DNA of 40,638 nt from Chloroflexota bacterium. Lineage in GTDB: Bacteria > Chloroflexota > UBA11872. The stretch lies in contig JAPPKM010000191.1 of NCBI GenBank assembly GCA_028874315.1, positions 1-40,638 on the forward strand, written 5' to 3'. Shown here piece after piece: positions 1-7,205 of the stretch (within the stretch, counting starts at the first letter, position 1; each line of letters opens with the position of its first letter). Position numbers and translations under genes: made by a program. The notes beneath the pieces were generated by a model. The model was given only the letters and a program-made list of their open reading frames with translations. It ran no database searches and had not been told where the DNA came from.

Positions 1-337
1 CCGCGGTGGGCGGCGGCGCGGTCGGAGGCGCCGTCGACGCGGGCGTTGCGGGCAACGGTGTGGGTGTGGTGGCCGTCGCCGCCGGAGCCGCGGGCGTTGA
101 CGTTGACGCAGCACGCGGCGCGGCCGCCACGGCTGTAGCCGTGGGACCGGACGGAAGCGCTCCTACCGTCGGCACCGGGCTTTCGGCCTCCGGTGGCGGC
201 CGCGTGGGCACCAGCACACTCGACGTCTCCGCGGCGCTTCCATTGCACGCCACGAGCGACGTGAGTATCAGTACCAGGCACGCGCAGCCAACCGCCGCCC
301 CGGCGCGGGATCTCGCTCGTGTTGGGCAACGTCGCAC
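1..337 (-). CDS. Thr/Pro/Ala-rich lipoprotein, N-terminal part only
   Basis: Reading the minus strand from a GTG at 337-335 gives 112 codons open to the window edge. A GAGG ribosome-binding site sits about six bases before the GTG. The first ~25 residues are a basic stretch, then a hydrophobic core (CLVLILTSLVAC) ending in a lipobox-like LVAC followed by N, so this looks like an exported, lipid-anchored protein. After the cysteine it is a low-complexity run of Ala, Pro and Thr, typical of a flexible linker that holds a globular domain off the membrane. That domain would lie outside the window, so no function can be given. The opposite strand is also open here (6-368) but encodes only Gly/Ala/Val-rich sequence without a ribosome-binding site, as expected for a shadow. 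Confidence 0.7.
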   Translation of the reverse strand, partial: MRRCPTRARSRAGAAVGCACLVLILTSLVACNGSAAETSSVLVPTRPPPEAESPVPTVGALPSGPTATAVAAAPRAASTSTPAAPAATATTPTPLPATPASTAPPTAPPPTA

Positions 338-504
338 GGTGATCCTCAACAGTCGCCGCCAGCTCTAGCGAGCATCAGGCTCGGACTGAACCAGGCGGCA
401 ATGCCACTCGTCCAGCCGGTGTCGATTCTAACAATGACGGGTCCCGATTCTTCGGTCACTATGAGACCGCAGCAGACCGTCCCGGCGTTACGCCGGATCC
501 GGAT

Positions 505-1500
505 CTAGCTTCCGTCCAGCGCCTTCGCCATGCGCGCCAGCACCTGCTCGGTGGCCACGTTGAGCGGCGCATGCACGGTGGCGCCAGCCGCCAGCGCATG
601 GCCACCGCCACCGAACGACGCGGCCACGCCGTCGATTCGCGGTCCCAGCGAGCGCAGGCTGACGCGCGTCCGGGAATCGCTCACCTCGTAGAAGACCGCC
701 ACCGCCACCGCGTCCGCGATGTCTTGCAGGACATTCGGGATTCCCTGCGAGTCGGCAATTCGAGCTCCGACGCCGGCGGCCATCTCGGCGCTCACCTGTG
801 TCCAGATCACGCGTCCGTCCTCGGACCGAACCGCGGCCGCCAACGCAGCGCCGAGAAGTCGTGACGCTTCGAACGTTCGCACGTTCAGCACGCGGCGAGG
901 GACGTCCGATGTGTCGCCGCCCATCGCCTGAAGCGCGGCGGCGGCCCTGAGTGTGCGCGGGCCGGTTTCCTTTGTCTGGAAGCCCAACGTATCGGCCACC
1001 AGCCCGGCCTGCAGGGCGATCGCGCCCGCGCGTGAGATGCCGCCACCCAGCGTGCTGAGCAGCATCCAAATCACCTCCGCCGCGGCGGCGGCGTCCGATA
1101 CCACGTAGTTCAGATCGCCGAAGCGCTCGTTGGTGACGTGATGGTCGATGTTCACGATCGGGCGGATTTCAGCAAGCGCCGCTCGGACCCTGTCTTCTGA
1201 GCTCAGCAGGTACAGGCTGGCTGTGTCGACGGAAAAGAGCGCGTCAAACGCTTGCCCGTGCGGCGGCGCCGCAAGCACGTCAACGGTCAACGGGTGGAAG
1301 CGCGCGCTCCCCGGAATCGTGGCCATTACCGGATCGATGCTCTCGGGCTCGCTGACCGCCAGGACGGGCGACGCGCCCAGCGCGTCGAAAATCGCCGCGA
1401 GACCAAGGGCTGAACCGAGACTGTCCGGGTCAGGGTTCCGATGCGAAACGATCAGCGGACGCCTGGACCGCCGAATCCGCGCCACAACCGCGGCACGCAC
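505..1500 (-). CDS. nrnA: DHH/DHHA1 phosphoesterase, NrnA-like nanoRNase/pAp phosphatase
   Basis: 331 residues, the usual length for NrnA. The N-terminal DHH domain has motif I as HRNPDPDS (about residues 20-27), an aspartate in FSVDTA (about 89-94) and the DHH signature in NIDHHVTN (117-124). The C-terminal DHHA1 domain carries the glycine-rich substrate loop FGGGGHALAAG near residue 297. The family uses two Mn2+ ions to degrade short oligoribonucleotides and, in many members, to dephosphorylate 3'-phosphoadenosine 5'-phosphate; it acts in the cytoplasm. The start is a GTG: the frame closes upstream at a TAA near 1563 and holds no ATG in between. No strong Shine-Dalgarno sequence is seen. 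It is divergent from the Fe-S carrier gene and reads toward the lipoprotein gene. Family assignment is firm; the exact substrate is inferred. Confidence 0.9.
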   Translation of the reverse strand: MRAAVVARIRRSRRPLIVSHRNPDPDSLGSALGLAAIFDALGASPVLAVSEPESIDPVMATIPGSARFHPLTVDVLAAPPHGQAFDALFSVDTASLYLLSSEDRVRAALAEIRPIVNIDHHVTNERFGDLNYVVSDAAAAAEVIWMLLSTLGGGISRAGAIALQAGLVADTLGFQTKETGPRTLRAAAALQAMGGDTSDVPRRVLNVRTFEASRLLGAALAAAVRSEDGRVIWTQVSAEMAAGVGARIADSQGIPNVLQDIADAVAVAVFYEVSDSRTRVSLRSLGPRIDGVAASFGGGGHALAAGATVHAPLNVATEQVLARMAKALDGS

Positions 1501-1679
1501 GTCAGGCTGGCAAGCTGCGTCGCGAATGGCTGAACGTCCTCGGGCGCGGAGGGGCGATTTGCATCCATTTTATCGGCGGGCCGGGACTTCCACGGACCTC
1601 GCTACCCGCGCATGGCCGCCGCGTGCTAGGTTCAGAAGACTCGTCGGCGAGCCGTGTCGCACAAGTGTCGGGGGATTGC

Positions 1680-2147
1680 ATGAGCGCGGTTGAAACAGGC
1701 GAACGCATTGGCCTGCCGCAAGACAAGCCAGCGGCTGAGCGGATGTCGCTGCCGATGGCCGCACCGCCGGCACCCGAACCGCCCGCCGCGGTGACGCTGT
1801 CCCAGCGCGCCGCCCGGGCCTTTCGCGAGATCCTGGAGGGCAAGGGCGAGTCCTACGGGGCGCTCAAGGTCGCCGTCATGGGCGGCGGCTGCGCCGGGAA
1901 CCAGTACGCCATGGCCATCGCCCGCGCGCCCGAACCCACCGACATCGTCCTGGAGTCGCGCGGCGTGGACATCTTTGTCGACAGCTCCAGCGCCCACATG
2001 ATGGTTGGGGCCGAAATCGACTTCGTCGACAGCATGATGGGCCGTGGTTTCACGGTCAGGAATCCCAGCGCCGAGCAGACCTGCGGCTGCGGGAGTTCCT
2101 TCAACACCAATGGCGGCGGCGTGAAGCCGGGCGGTTGTACCGCCTGA
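1680..2147 (+). CDS. HesB/IscA/ErpA-type iron-sulfur cluster carrier
   Basis: 155 residues from ATG 1680, which follows a GGGGG stretch seven bases upstream. An earlier in-frame ATG at 1623 lacks such a site. The first ~38 residues are a low-complexity extension. The A-type carrier domain follows, with the conserved cysteines in GGGCAGNQYAM and in the C-terminal TCGCGSSF, the three that bind an Fe-S cluster. A short Gly-rich tail with one more cysteine (GGCTA) ends the protein. These carriers receive clusters from the IscU or SufBCD scaffold and pass them to apoproteins in the cytoplasm. No Isc or Suf genes are nearby, so it appears to be a stand-alone carrier. It converges with murE, with only 13 bases between the two stop codons. 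Confidence 0.92.
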   Translation: MSAVETGERIGLPQDKPAAERMSLPMAAPPAPEPPAAVTLSQRAARAFREILEGKGESYGALKVAVMGGGCAGNQYAMAIARAPEPTDIVLESRGVDIFVDSSSAHMMVGAEIDFVDSMMGRGFTVRNPSAEQTCGCGSSFNTNGGGVKPGGCTA

Positions 2148-2160
2148 GCCGCGGCGTCAC

Positions 2161-3660
2161 TCAGCGGTTGTCGTAACCCGACGCGGCCAGGATCTCGCGA
2201 GCGACCCCGGCCTCGTCCCACGGCTGTTCGTGGTCCGCGAACTGCATCGACTGTTCGTGGCCCTTGCCGGCGAGCACCACAACGTCGCCCGCTCGGGCCA
2301 GTTCGAAGGCCCGTGCGATGGCCTTGCGCCGGTCGTGCACGACTTCAACGCGCGCGCCGCCACCGGTGGTCCCCGCCACCACTGCCCGCGCAATGTCCTC
2401 GGGACGTTCGCGTCGCGGATCCTCGTTGGTCACGATCGCCACATCCGCGCCCTGCGCCGCGGCGCGGCCGAGCATCGGGCGCTTCTCCGCGTCCTGGTTC
2501 CCGGCGCTGCCAAATACCACCAGCACGCGGCCCGGCGTTTCCGTCCGAACTTCGGCGAGGCAAGCGGCCAGCGAGGCGGGCGTGTGCGCGAAATCCACAA
2601 TCACCTGGAACGGCTGGCCCACCTGGACGGTTTCCATCCGACCCTTGACCGGCGCGAAGGTCGCCAGGCGGTCCACGCCCGCTGACACGTCGCCGACGAC
2701 GCTGCCCACGCAGGCCACGGCGGCCGCCACGTTGGCGACGTTCCAGCGCCCGCGCAGGCGCGTGGCCGCCTCCCAGGCGCCCCACGGCGACGTGCCGGCG
2801 ATCACCAGCCCGTCGGGCGTAACGCCAGCGCAGCGTGCCGACACGTCGGCCGGATTCGTTTCGCCGAAAGTCAGCACGTCGCTCGGGCATCCATCCGCGA
2901 AGCCGGCCGTTACCGGATCATCGGCGTTGAGCACGGCAACCTTCCCCCGCCCGTCGTCCGGACCCCGTGCCAGCAGGTCCAGCAACCGGCGCTTGGCCGC
3001 GCGGTAGGCCTTCAGCGTCCCGTGCAGATCCAGGTGCTCGTGCGTGACGTTGGTTATCACGGCCCGGTCGAACGCGAAGCCGTCCACGCGCGCCAGTTCG
3101 AGCGCGTGCGACGCGACCTCCACCACGGCCCACGCGTCGCCTTCCCTCACCATTCGGGCCAGGAGCCGGGCAACCACGGGCGCTTCCGGCGTGGTGAGCC
3201 GGCTCGACTTTTCAAGGTCCACACCGCCGGCGCGCCTATTGACGGTCGTAAGCTCGCCGACCCGATCAACGTACGCGCCCAGCATCCAGGCGATCAGCCT
3301 CGAGGTGCTGGTCTTGCCGTCGGTTCCGGTCACGCCCACCAGTCCCAGTTGACGGTCCGGCTCGCCCCAGAAGCGGCGGGACAGTGCGGCCAGCGCCAGG
3401 CGGCCGTCCGGCAAGATCGCCAGGCCGATGTCCGCGGGCGTCTCGACCGGACGTTCCGCCACGATTGCCGCCGCACCCGCGGCCAGGGCCGCGGGAACGT
3501 AAGCGTGGCCGTCAACCCGCAACCCGCGCCGGCACACGAAGCACGATCCAGGCTTCACGTCGCGGGAGTCATGCGCAATGTCACCGATCGCGGCGCTGGT
3601 CCCACGAACCAATTCCGCTCCGGCCAGCCCCTTGATCAACGCGTCAAACGATGGATGCAC
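2161..3660 (-). CDS. murE: UDP-MurNAc-tripeptide ligase MurE
   Basis: 499 residues, full length. It ligates the third stem-peptide residue to UDP-MurNAc-L-Ala-D-Glu in the cytoplasm. The ATP loop is GVTGTDGKTSTSR, followed by TTPEAP, EVASHALE (containing the carbamylated-lysine-region landmarks) and THEHLDLHG, all typical of Mur ligases. The C-terminal domain has VFGSAGNQDAEKRPMLGRAA. The amino-acid-specificity motif, DNPR in meso-diaminopimelate enzymes, reads EDPR (residues 413-416) in the context TNEDPRRERP. Arg416 is kept, but the Asn position is Asp and the preceding Asp is Glu. Meso-DAP is therefore likely but not certain, and ornithine or another diamino acid is possible. It is the last gene of the rsmI-murE operon, 12 bases after the FemABX gene. 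Confidence 0.95.
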   Translation of the reverse strand: MHPSFDALIKGLAGAELVRGTSAAIGDIAHDSRDVKPGSCFVCRRGLRVDGHAYVPAALAAGAAAIVAERPVETPADIGLAILPDGRLALAALSRRFWGEPDRQLGLVGVTGTDGKTSTSRLIAWMLGAYVDRVGELTTVNRRAGGVDLEKSSRLTTPEAPVVARLLARMVREGDAWAVVEVASHALELARVDGFAFDRAVITNVTHEHLDLHGTLKAYRAAKRRLLDLLARGPDDGRGKVAVLNADDPVTAGFADGCPSDVLTFGETNPADVSARCAGVTPDGLVIAGTSPWGAWEAATRLRGRWNVANVAAAVACVGSVVGDVSAGVDRLATFAPVKGRMETVQVGQPFQVIVDFAHTPASLAACLAEVRTETPGRVLVVFGSAGNQDAEKRPMLGRAAAQGADVAIVTNEDPRRERPEDIARAVVAGTTGGGARVEVVHDRRKAIARAFELARAGDVVVLAGKGHEQSMQFADHEQPWDEAGVAREILAASGYDNR

Positions 3661-3672
3661 GACGTCCGGCCT

Positions 3673-4710
3673 TTAGTTTTGCGGTCGACCGCGCCACCGC
3701 TGCACTGCCGCGCGCGCTCGCAACACGCCCGAGGTCAGCACCCAGGAGCGGATACGTTGCATTGGGAGGTCATAGGTACCCGGATAGTTCACCAGGCGAG
3801 GATTGAAGCCCAGCTTGAAGCGATGTACGCCGGACATCGGGTCGTCTGGATCGTCCGGATCGGCCATTCCCCACAGGTCATAGCGCCGGCAGCCGCGTGA
3901 CCGAGCCCACCGCATGGCCGCCCATTGCACGGCGTGCGGCGCCATCCGGCCCCGTTCGGCGTCGGACGACGCGCCGTACAGATACACCGCCTCCGGGCCG
4001 AAGGCCACGCTCAACAGCGCCGCCAGCGGCCGCCCCTCAAATCTCGCCACGAATAGCGCGGCATCATCGCCAAACGTGTGCGCCACGTCCCGGTAGTACG
4101 ACTTTGCATGCACCGCAAACCCCTGGCGTAGGGCGGTGGCCCTGGTCATTTCGTAGAAGTCGTCAAGGGCGGGCTCGCTGGCGCCGGTCTCAATACCGAC
4201 CCCGCGCCGAGCCGCCAGCCGGATGTTGTAGCGCATCTTGGATTTGAACGATGCCAACAGTTCCGCGTCATCTGCGGCCAGGTCCACGATCCCCGTCCGC
4301 GGAATCTGCACGAAGGCTTCGGTCGGGCGAAAGCCCCGCGCCTTGAGAATCGCCGCGTGCCTGGAACGCGCTGGTTCAACCCGCAGCAACGAAGCCCCAT
4401 GGCGCCGTGCTTCGTCGATCGACGCCTCGATGAGCGCCTGGGCGCCCGCGTCCGACTCCGCCAGCGGTCCGCGCGGCACGTAGGCCAGGCCGACTGAAGG
4501 CCCCAGCGGCGGCACTCGACGCGTTCGGATCAAGACCTGCACGCCTCCGCCGGGGGCGTCGGTGTCGCCGAGGGCCAGCCGCACGGCCCGCCAGCCGTAG
4601 CGCGACTTCAAGTCTCCCCAGGCCCCGGACTGCAGCAGGTTGGCGCCCGGGAACCCGGCCGCCAGCCGATTCCACTCGTGGACATGCGACACGCGCCGGA
4701 CGGCGTCCAT
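3673..4710 (-). CDS. FemABX-family peptidyltransferase
   Basis: 345 residues from ATG 4710, placed two bases after the ubiE stop codon. A longer reading to 4851 would run inside ubiE. It shows the FemABX double-GNAT pattern: an early NLLQSGAWGDLKSRYGW segment, then FKSKMRYNIRLAARRGVGIE in the middle (the family's arginine-rich conserved block), and a C-terminal half with YLYGASSD, AVQWAAMRWARSRGCRRYDLWGM and GVHRFKLGFN. Members transfer amino acids from aminoacyl-tRNA to peptidoglycan precursors to build interpeptide bridges; some distant members have other acceptors. Its position directly before murE supports a cell-wall role. No coiled-coil arm like that of staphylococcal FemA is seen. The donor amino acid cannot be predicted. 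Confidence 0.85.
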   Translation of the reverse strand: MDAVRRVSHVHEWNRLAAGFPGANLLQSGAWGDLKSRYGWRAVRLALGDTDAPGGGVQVLIRTRRVPPLGPSVGLAYVPRGPLAESDAGAQALIEASIDEARRHGASLLRVEPARSRHAAILKARGFRPTEAFVQIPRTGIVDLAADDAELLASFKSKMRYNIRLAARRGVGIETGASEPALDDFYEMTRATALRQGFAVHAKSYYRDVAHTFGDDAALFVARFEGRPLAALLSVAFGPEAVYLYGASSDAERGRMAPHAVQWAAMRWARSRGCRRYDLWGMADPDDPDDPMSGVHRFKLGFNPRLVNYPGTYDLPMQRIRSWVLTSGVLRARAAVQRWRGRPQN

Positions 4711-4712
4711 CG

Positions 4713-5420
4713 CTACGCCCGGGTCGCCGTGTGCAGGGCCACGCTGCCGAGTCCAAGTCGACGCACGCGCACGTCGGAAAACCCGGCCGCCGCGATCAAC
4801 CCGGCGAGGGCCTCCGCGCTCACGAACTCGTCCACCGACTGCGGCAGCCACGTATAGGCGCTGGCATGGCGACTTACCAGGCGTCCCAGCAACGGGACCC
4901 AGCGATTGAAGTACAGGCGAAAGAAGGGGCGCAATAGCCGGCGGCGCATGGGCGTCATTTCCAGGATCACCAGCCGGCCGCCGGGCCGCAGCACCCGCGC
5001 CATGGCCGCAAAGACCTCCGGCAGCCCATCAACATTCCGCAGCAGGAATCCGCTCACCACGGCGTCCACGGATCCATCCGCCAGCGGCGGGTGCAACGCA
5101 TCGCCCATCACGAACCGTGCGCGCTCGCCGGCCGGGGCCGCCGCGGCGCGCTGCCTCGCGATGCTGAGCATGCCTCCAGCAAAATCCAGGCCGACGACCT
5201 CTGGCCCGCCGCCTCCGCCGCGCAGTATCGCCAGGGCCAGGTCGCCCGTCCCCGTGCCCATGTCCAGCACCACGCGCGGCTCATCCGCCAGCGCCTCGCG
5301 CACCGCGCGTCGACGCCAGCCGTGATGCATCCCGAAGCTCATCAGGAAGTTGAGCAGGTCATAGCGAGGCGCGATCGCCTCAAACATCGGCCGCACCCAG
5401 GGGGCCTTGCGCTCAGGCAC
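4713..5420 (-). CDS. ubiE: Demethylmenaquinone/ubiquinone C-methyltransferase
   Basis: 235 residues from GTG 5420 (VPERKAPWVRPMF...). The frame stays open to 5810, but that upstream part overlaps the polyprenyl synthase and is Gly/Arg-rich noise. The family opening motif MFEAIAPRYDLLN is followed by the SAM-binding motif VLDMGTGTGDLALAIL, GLDFAGGMLSIAR, and the hallmark FLLRNVDGLPEVFAAMARVLRPGGRLVILEMTP. It performs the last C-methylation of menaquinone (or ubiquinone) head groups at the membrane surface. The polyprenyl diphosphate synthase immediately upstream would supply the side chain, so the pair points to menaquinone synthesis. The stop is two bases from the next start, which suggests translational coupling. 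Confidence 0.93.
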   Translation of the reverse strand: MPERKAPWVRPMFEAIAPRYDLLNFLMSFGMHHGWRRRAVREALADEPRVVLDMGTGTGDLALAILRGGGGGPEVVGLDFAGGMLSIARQRAAAAPAGERARFVMGDALHPPLADGSVDAVVSGFLLRNVDGLPEVFAAMARVLRPGGRLVILEMTPMRRRLLRPFFRLYFNRWVPLLGRLVSRHASAYTWLPQSVDEFVSAEALAGLIAAAGFSDVRVRRLGLGSVALHTATRA

Positions 5421-5437
5421 GGCGGCCGCCGGCGGAC

Positions 5438-6448
5438 CTAGGAATGCCGATCCGTCGCGTACGTGACGAGATCGGCCAGGGCATCGAATCCCGGATGGGC
5501 CGGCAGGCGCCCCAGGGCCGAGCGCGCCTGGTCGGCAAACCCCTCGGCGGCCGCGCGCGCCGCGTCCACGGCGCCCGAATCCCGCAATGTGGCGATGGCC
5601 TCCTCGGACTCGGCCTCCGACAGGCCTTCGCCCTCGGCCAGCCGCCGCATCACCGGCGTTGGCCGGTCGGCCGCATCCAAGTATTCGACTACCGGCAGGG
5701 TCAGCAACCCGGCCCGCAGATCGCCGCCCACCGGCTTGCCGGTCTCCTGGGATACGCCCGCAATGTCCAGCACGTCGTCCGTGACTTGAAAGGCCATGCC
5801 CAGCGACCACCCGAAGTCGTGCAGCGCCTGCGCCTCGTCATCCCGCGCGTCGGCGAGCACCCCGGTCGCGTCGCAGGCCAGGGCGATCAGCGCCGCGGTC
5901 TTGCCGCTGATTTTCTCCAGGTACTGCCGCCGCGTCGCATCGGGATCGCCGTTGAAACTCGGGAACACGAACTCGCTGCGCGACATCACATGAATCGTGT
6001 CGGCGAATTGCCGCACGATTTTGGGGCGGTTCAGCCGGGCCACCAGGTCCGCCGCGCTGGCAAAGAGATAGTCGCCGGCCAGGACGGCGACCTTGGCGGA
6101 CCAGGCCGCGTGCACCGATGGCTGCCCGCGTCGCGAGTCCGCTTCATCCACGATGTCGTCGTGAACCAGCGTGGCGCTGTGCAGAACCTCGGTACCCGCC
6201 GCGAGCAGCACGACTTCCGCCTGATCAACGCCATAGGCCTGCCCGATCAAGAGCGCGATGGCCGGGCGCAGGCGCTTGCCTTGGCCACCCAGCACCGACG
6301 CCAGCACGGTCTGCAGCAGTGGGAGTTGGCTGTCCGCCACGCAGCGGTCCAACTCCGCCTCGACTTGTGCCTGCCCCATCTGTACCGGGGCCAGGATTTG
6401 CGAAAGGTCGCGCGGCTGCCGCCGACCCGTCACGGCGTGGGAGCGCAC
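5438..6448 (-). CDS. Long-chain trans-polyprenyl diphosphate synthase
   Basis: 336 residues. Trans-prenyltransferase motifs are intact: GGQGKRLRPAI, the first aspartate-rich motif DDIVD (97-101) in LVHDDIVDEADSRRG, GDYLF, and the second motif DDVLD in FQVTDDVLDIAG with following GKPVGGDLRAG. The enzyme elongates an allylic primer with isopentenyl diphosphate, using Mg2+ held by the two Asp motifs. The product probably is the heptaprenyl-to-decaprenyl tail of menaquinone, given ubiE next door; chain length cannot be read with confidence. The start is GTG 6448, with GAGAG about eight bases upstream. An alternative GTG at 6433 overlaps the tatD stop as GTGA. Either choice gives an overlap with tatD. 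Confidence 0.92.
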   Translation of the reverse strand: MRSHAVTGRRQPRDLSQILAPVQMGQAQVEAELDRCVADSQLPLLQTVLASVLGGQGKRLRPAIALLIGQAYGVDQAEVVLLAAGTEVLHSATLVHDDIVDEADSRRGQPSVHAAWSAKVAVLAGDYLFASAADLVARLNRPKIVRQFADTIHVMSRSEFVFPSFNGDPDATRRQYLEKISGKTAALIALACDATGVLADARDDEAQALHDFGWSLGMAFQVTDDVLDIAGVSQETGKPVGGDLRAGLLTLPVVEYLDAADRPTPVMRRLAEGEGLSEAESEEAIATLRDSGAVDAARAAAEGFADQARSALGRLPAHPGFDALADLVTYATDRHS

Positions 6449-7200
6449 CGAAAAAGCTCTCGTGCGTTTCGCGTCGTGGTTGCGCGCAGCGAGGATACCG
6501 AGACATTTCGCACCGACGCGACCACGGCCGCCGTATGCGTCAGGTAAGCCGGCTCGTTGCGGCGCCCACGCATCGGCGTGGGCGCCAGATAGGGTGCGTC
6601 CGTCTCGATGAGCAGCCGATCGCCGGGAATGGCCGCCGCCGTCTCCCGCACCTCGTCCGCCCGCTTGAACGTGACGATGCCGGAGATCGAGATGTGCAGG
6701 CCCAGGTCCACGAACCGCGGCACGGACGCCGGCGGTCCCGTAAAGCTGTGCATCACCCCGCCGGCGGCCCCCAGCTCCTCCCGCAGCACGCCTTCCACCG
6801 CGTCCAGGCTGTCGCGCTGATGGATCACGATCGGCAGATCCAGATCGGCGGCCAGCCGGCAGTGGGCGCGGAACGCAAGCTCCTGAAGCTCTCGCGGCTG
6901 ATGGTCGCGGTAGAAATCCAGGCCGCTTTCGCCAATGGCCCGCACGCCGCGGTTGCCGGCCAGCTTGCGGAGCGCATCGACCGTCGTCGTGTCGAAGCCT
7001 CCGCAGTCATGCGGATGCACGCCAACCGTGGCGTACCAGCCAGGAAAGTCCTGGCTCATGGCGATCGCCCGCGCGCTGGTAGGCAGGTCGGTCGCCACCA
7101 CCAACGCCTCGTCCACCCCGTTGGCTGCGGCGCGCTGGCGCACGCCGTCGAGGTCGCCGGCGAACCCCGGATCGGCGAGATGCGCGTGACTGTCGAACAG
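6430..7200 (-). CDS. tatD: TatD-family metal-dependent DNase, probable CTG start
   Basis: 256 residues if it starts at CTG 7200-7198; a canonical GTG is found only at 7143 and would remove the first metal-binding motif. The upstream reading gives LFDSHAHLADPGF, the expected opening of TatD proteins (HxH at residues 5 and 7). Further metal ligands follow: ESGLDFYR, VIHQRDS, GVMHSFTG and LIETDAPYLAP. All five positions are intact. TatD proteins are TIM-barrel metalloenzymes with 3'-5' exonuclease or deoxyribonuclease activity in the cytoplasm. metG stops at 7206, five bases before the proposed start, and the clustering of metG with tatD is common in bacteria. Function is well supported; the start codon is the uncertain part. 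Confidence 0.9.
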   Translation of the reverse strand: MFDSHAHLADPGFAGDLDGVRQRAAANGVDEALVVATDLPTSARAIAMSQDFPGWYATVGVHPHDCGGFDTTTVDALRKLAGNRGVRAIGESGLDFYRDHQPRELQELAFRAHCRLAADLDLPIVIHQRDSLDAVEGVLREELGAAGGVMHSFTGPPASVPRFVDLGLHISISGIVTFKRADEVRETAAAIPGDRLLIETDAPYLAPTPMRGRRNEPAYLTHTAAVVASVRNVSVSSLRATTTRNARELFRCAPTP

Positions 7201-7205
7201 GCGGA

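Noticed and set aside
5421-5810. N-terminal extension of UbiE
   Set aside because: Runs inside the polyprenyl synthase in another frame and is Gly/Arg-rich; the family starts near GTG 5420.
5444-6547. 367-codon plus-strand frame
   Set aside because: Antisense to the polyprenyl diphosphate synthase, which carries both Asp motifs.
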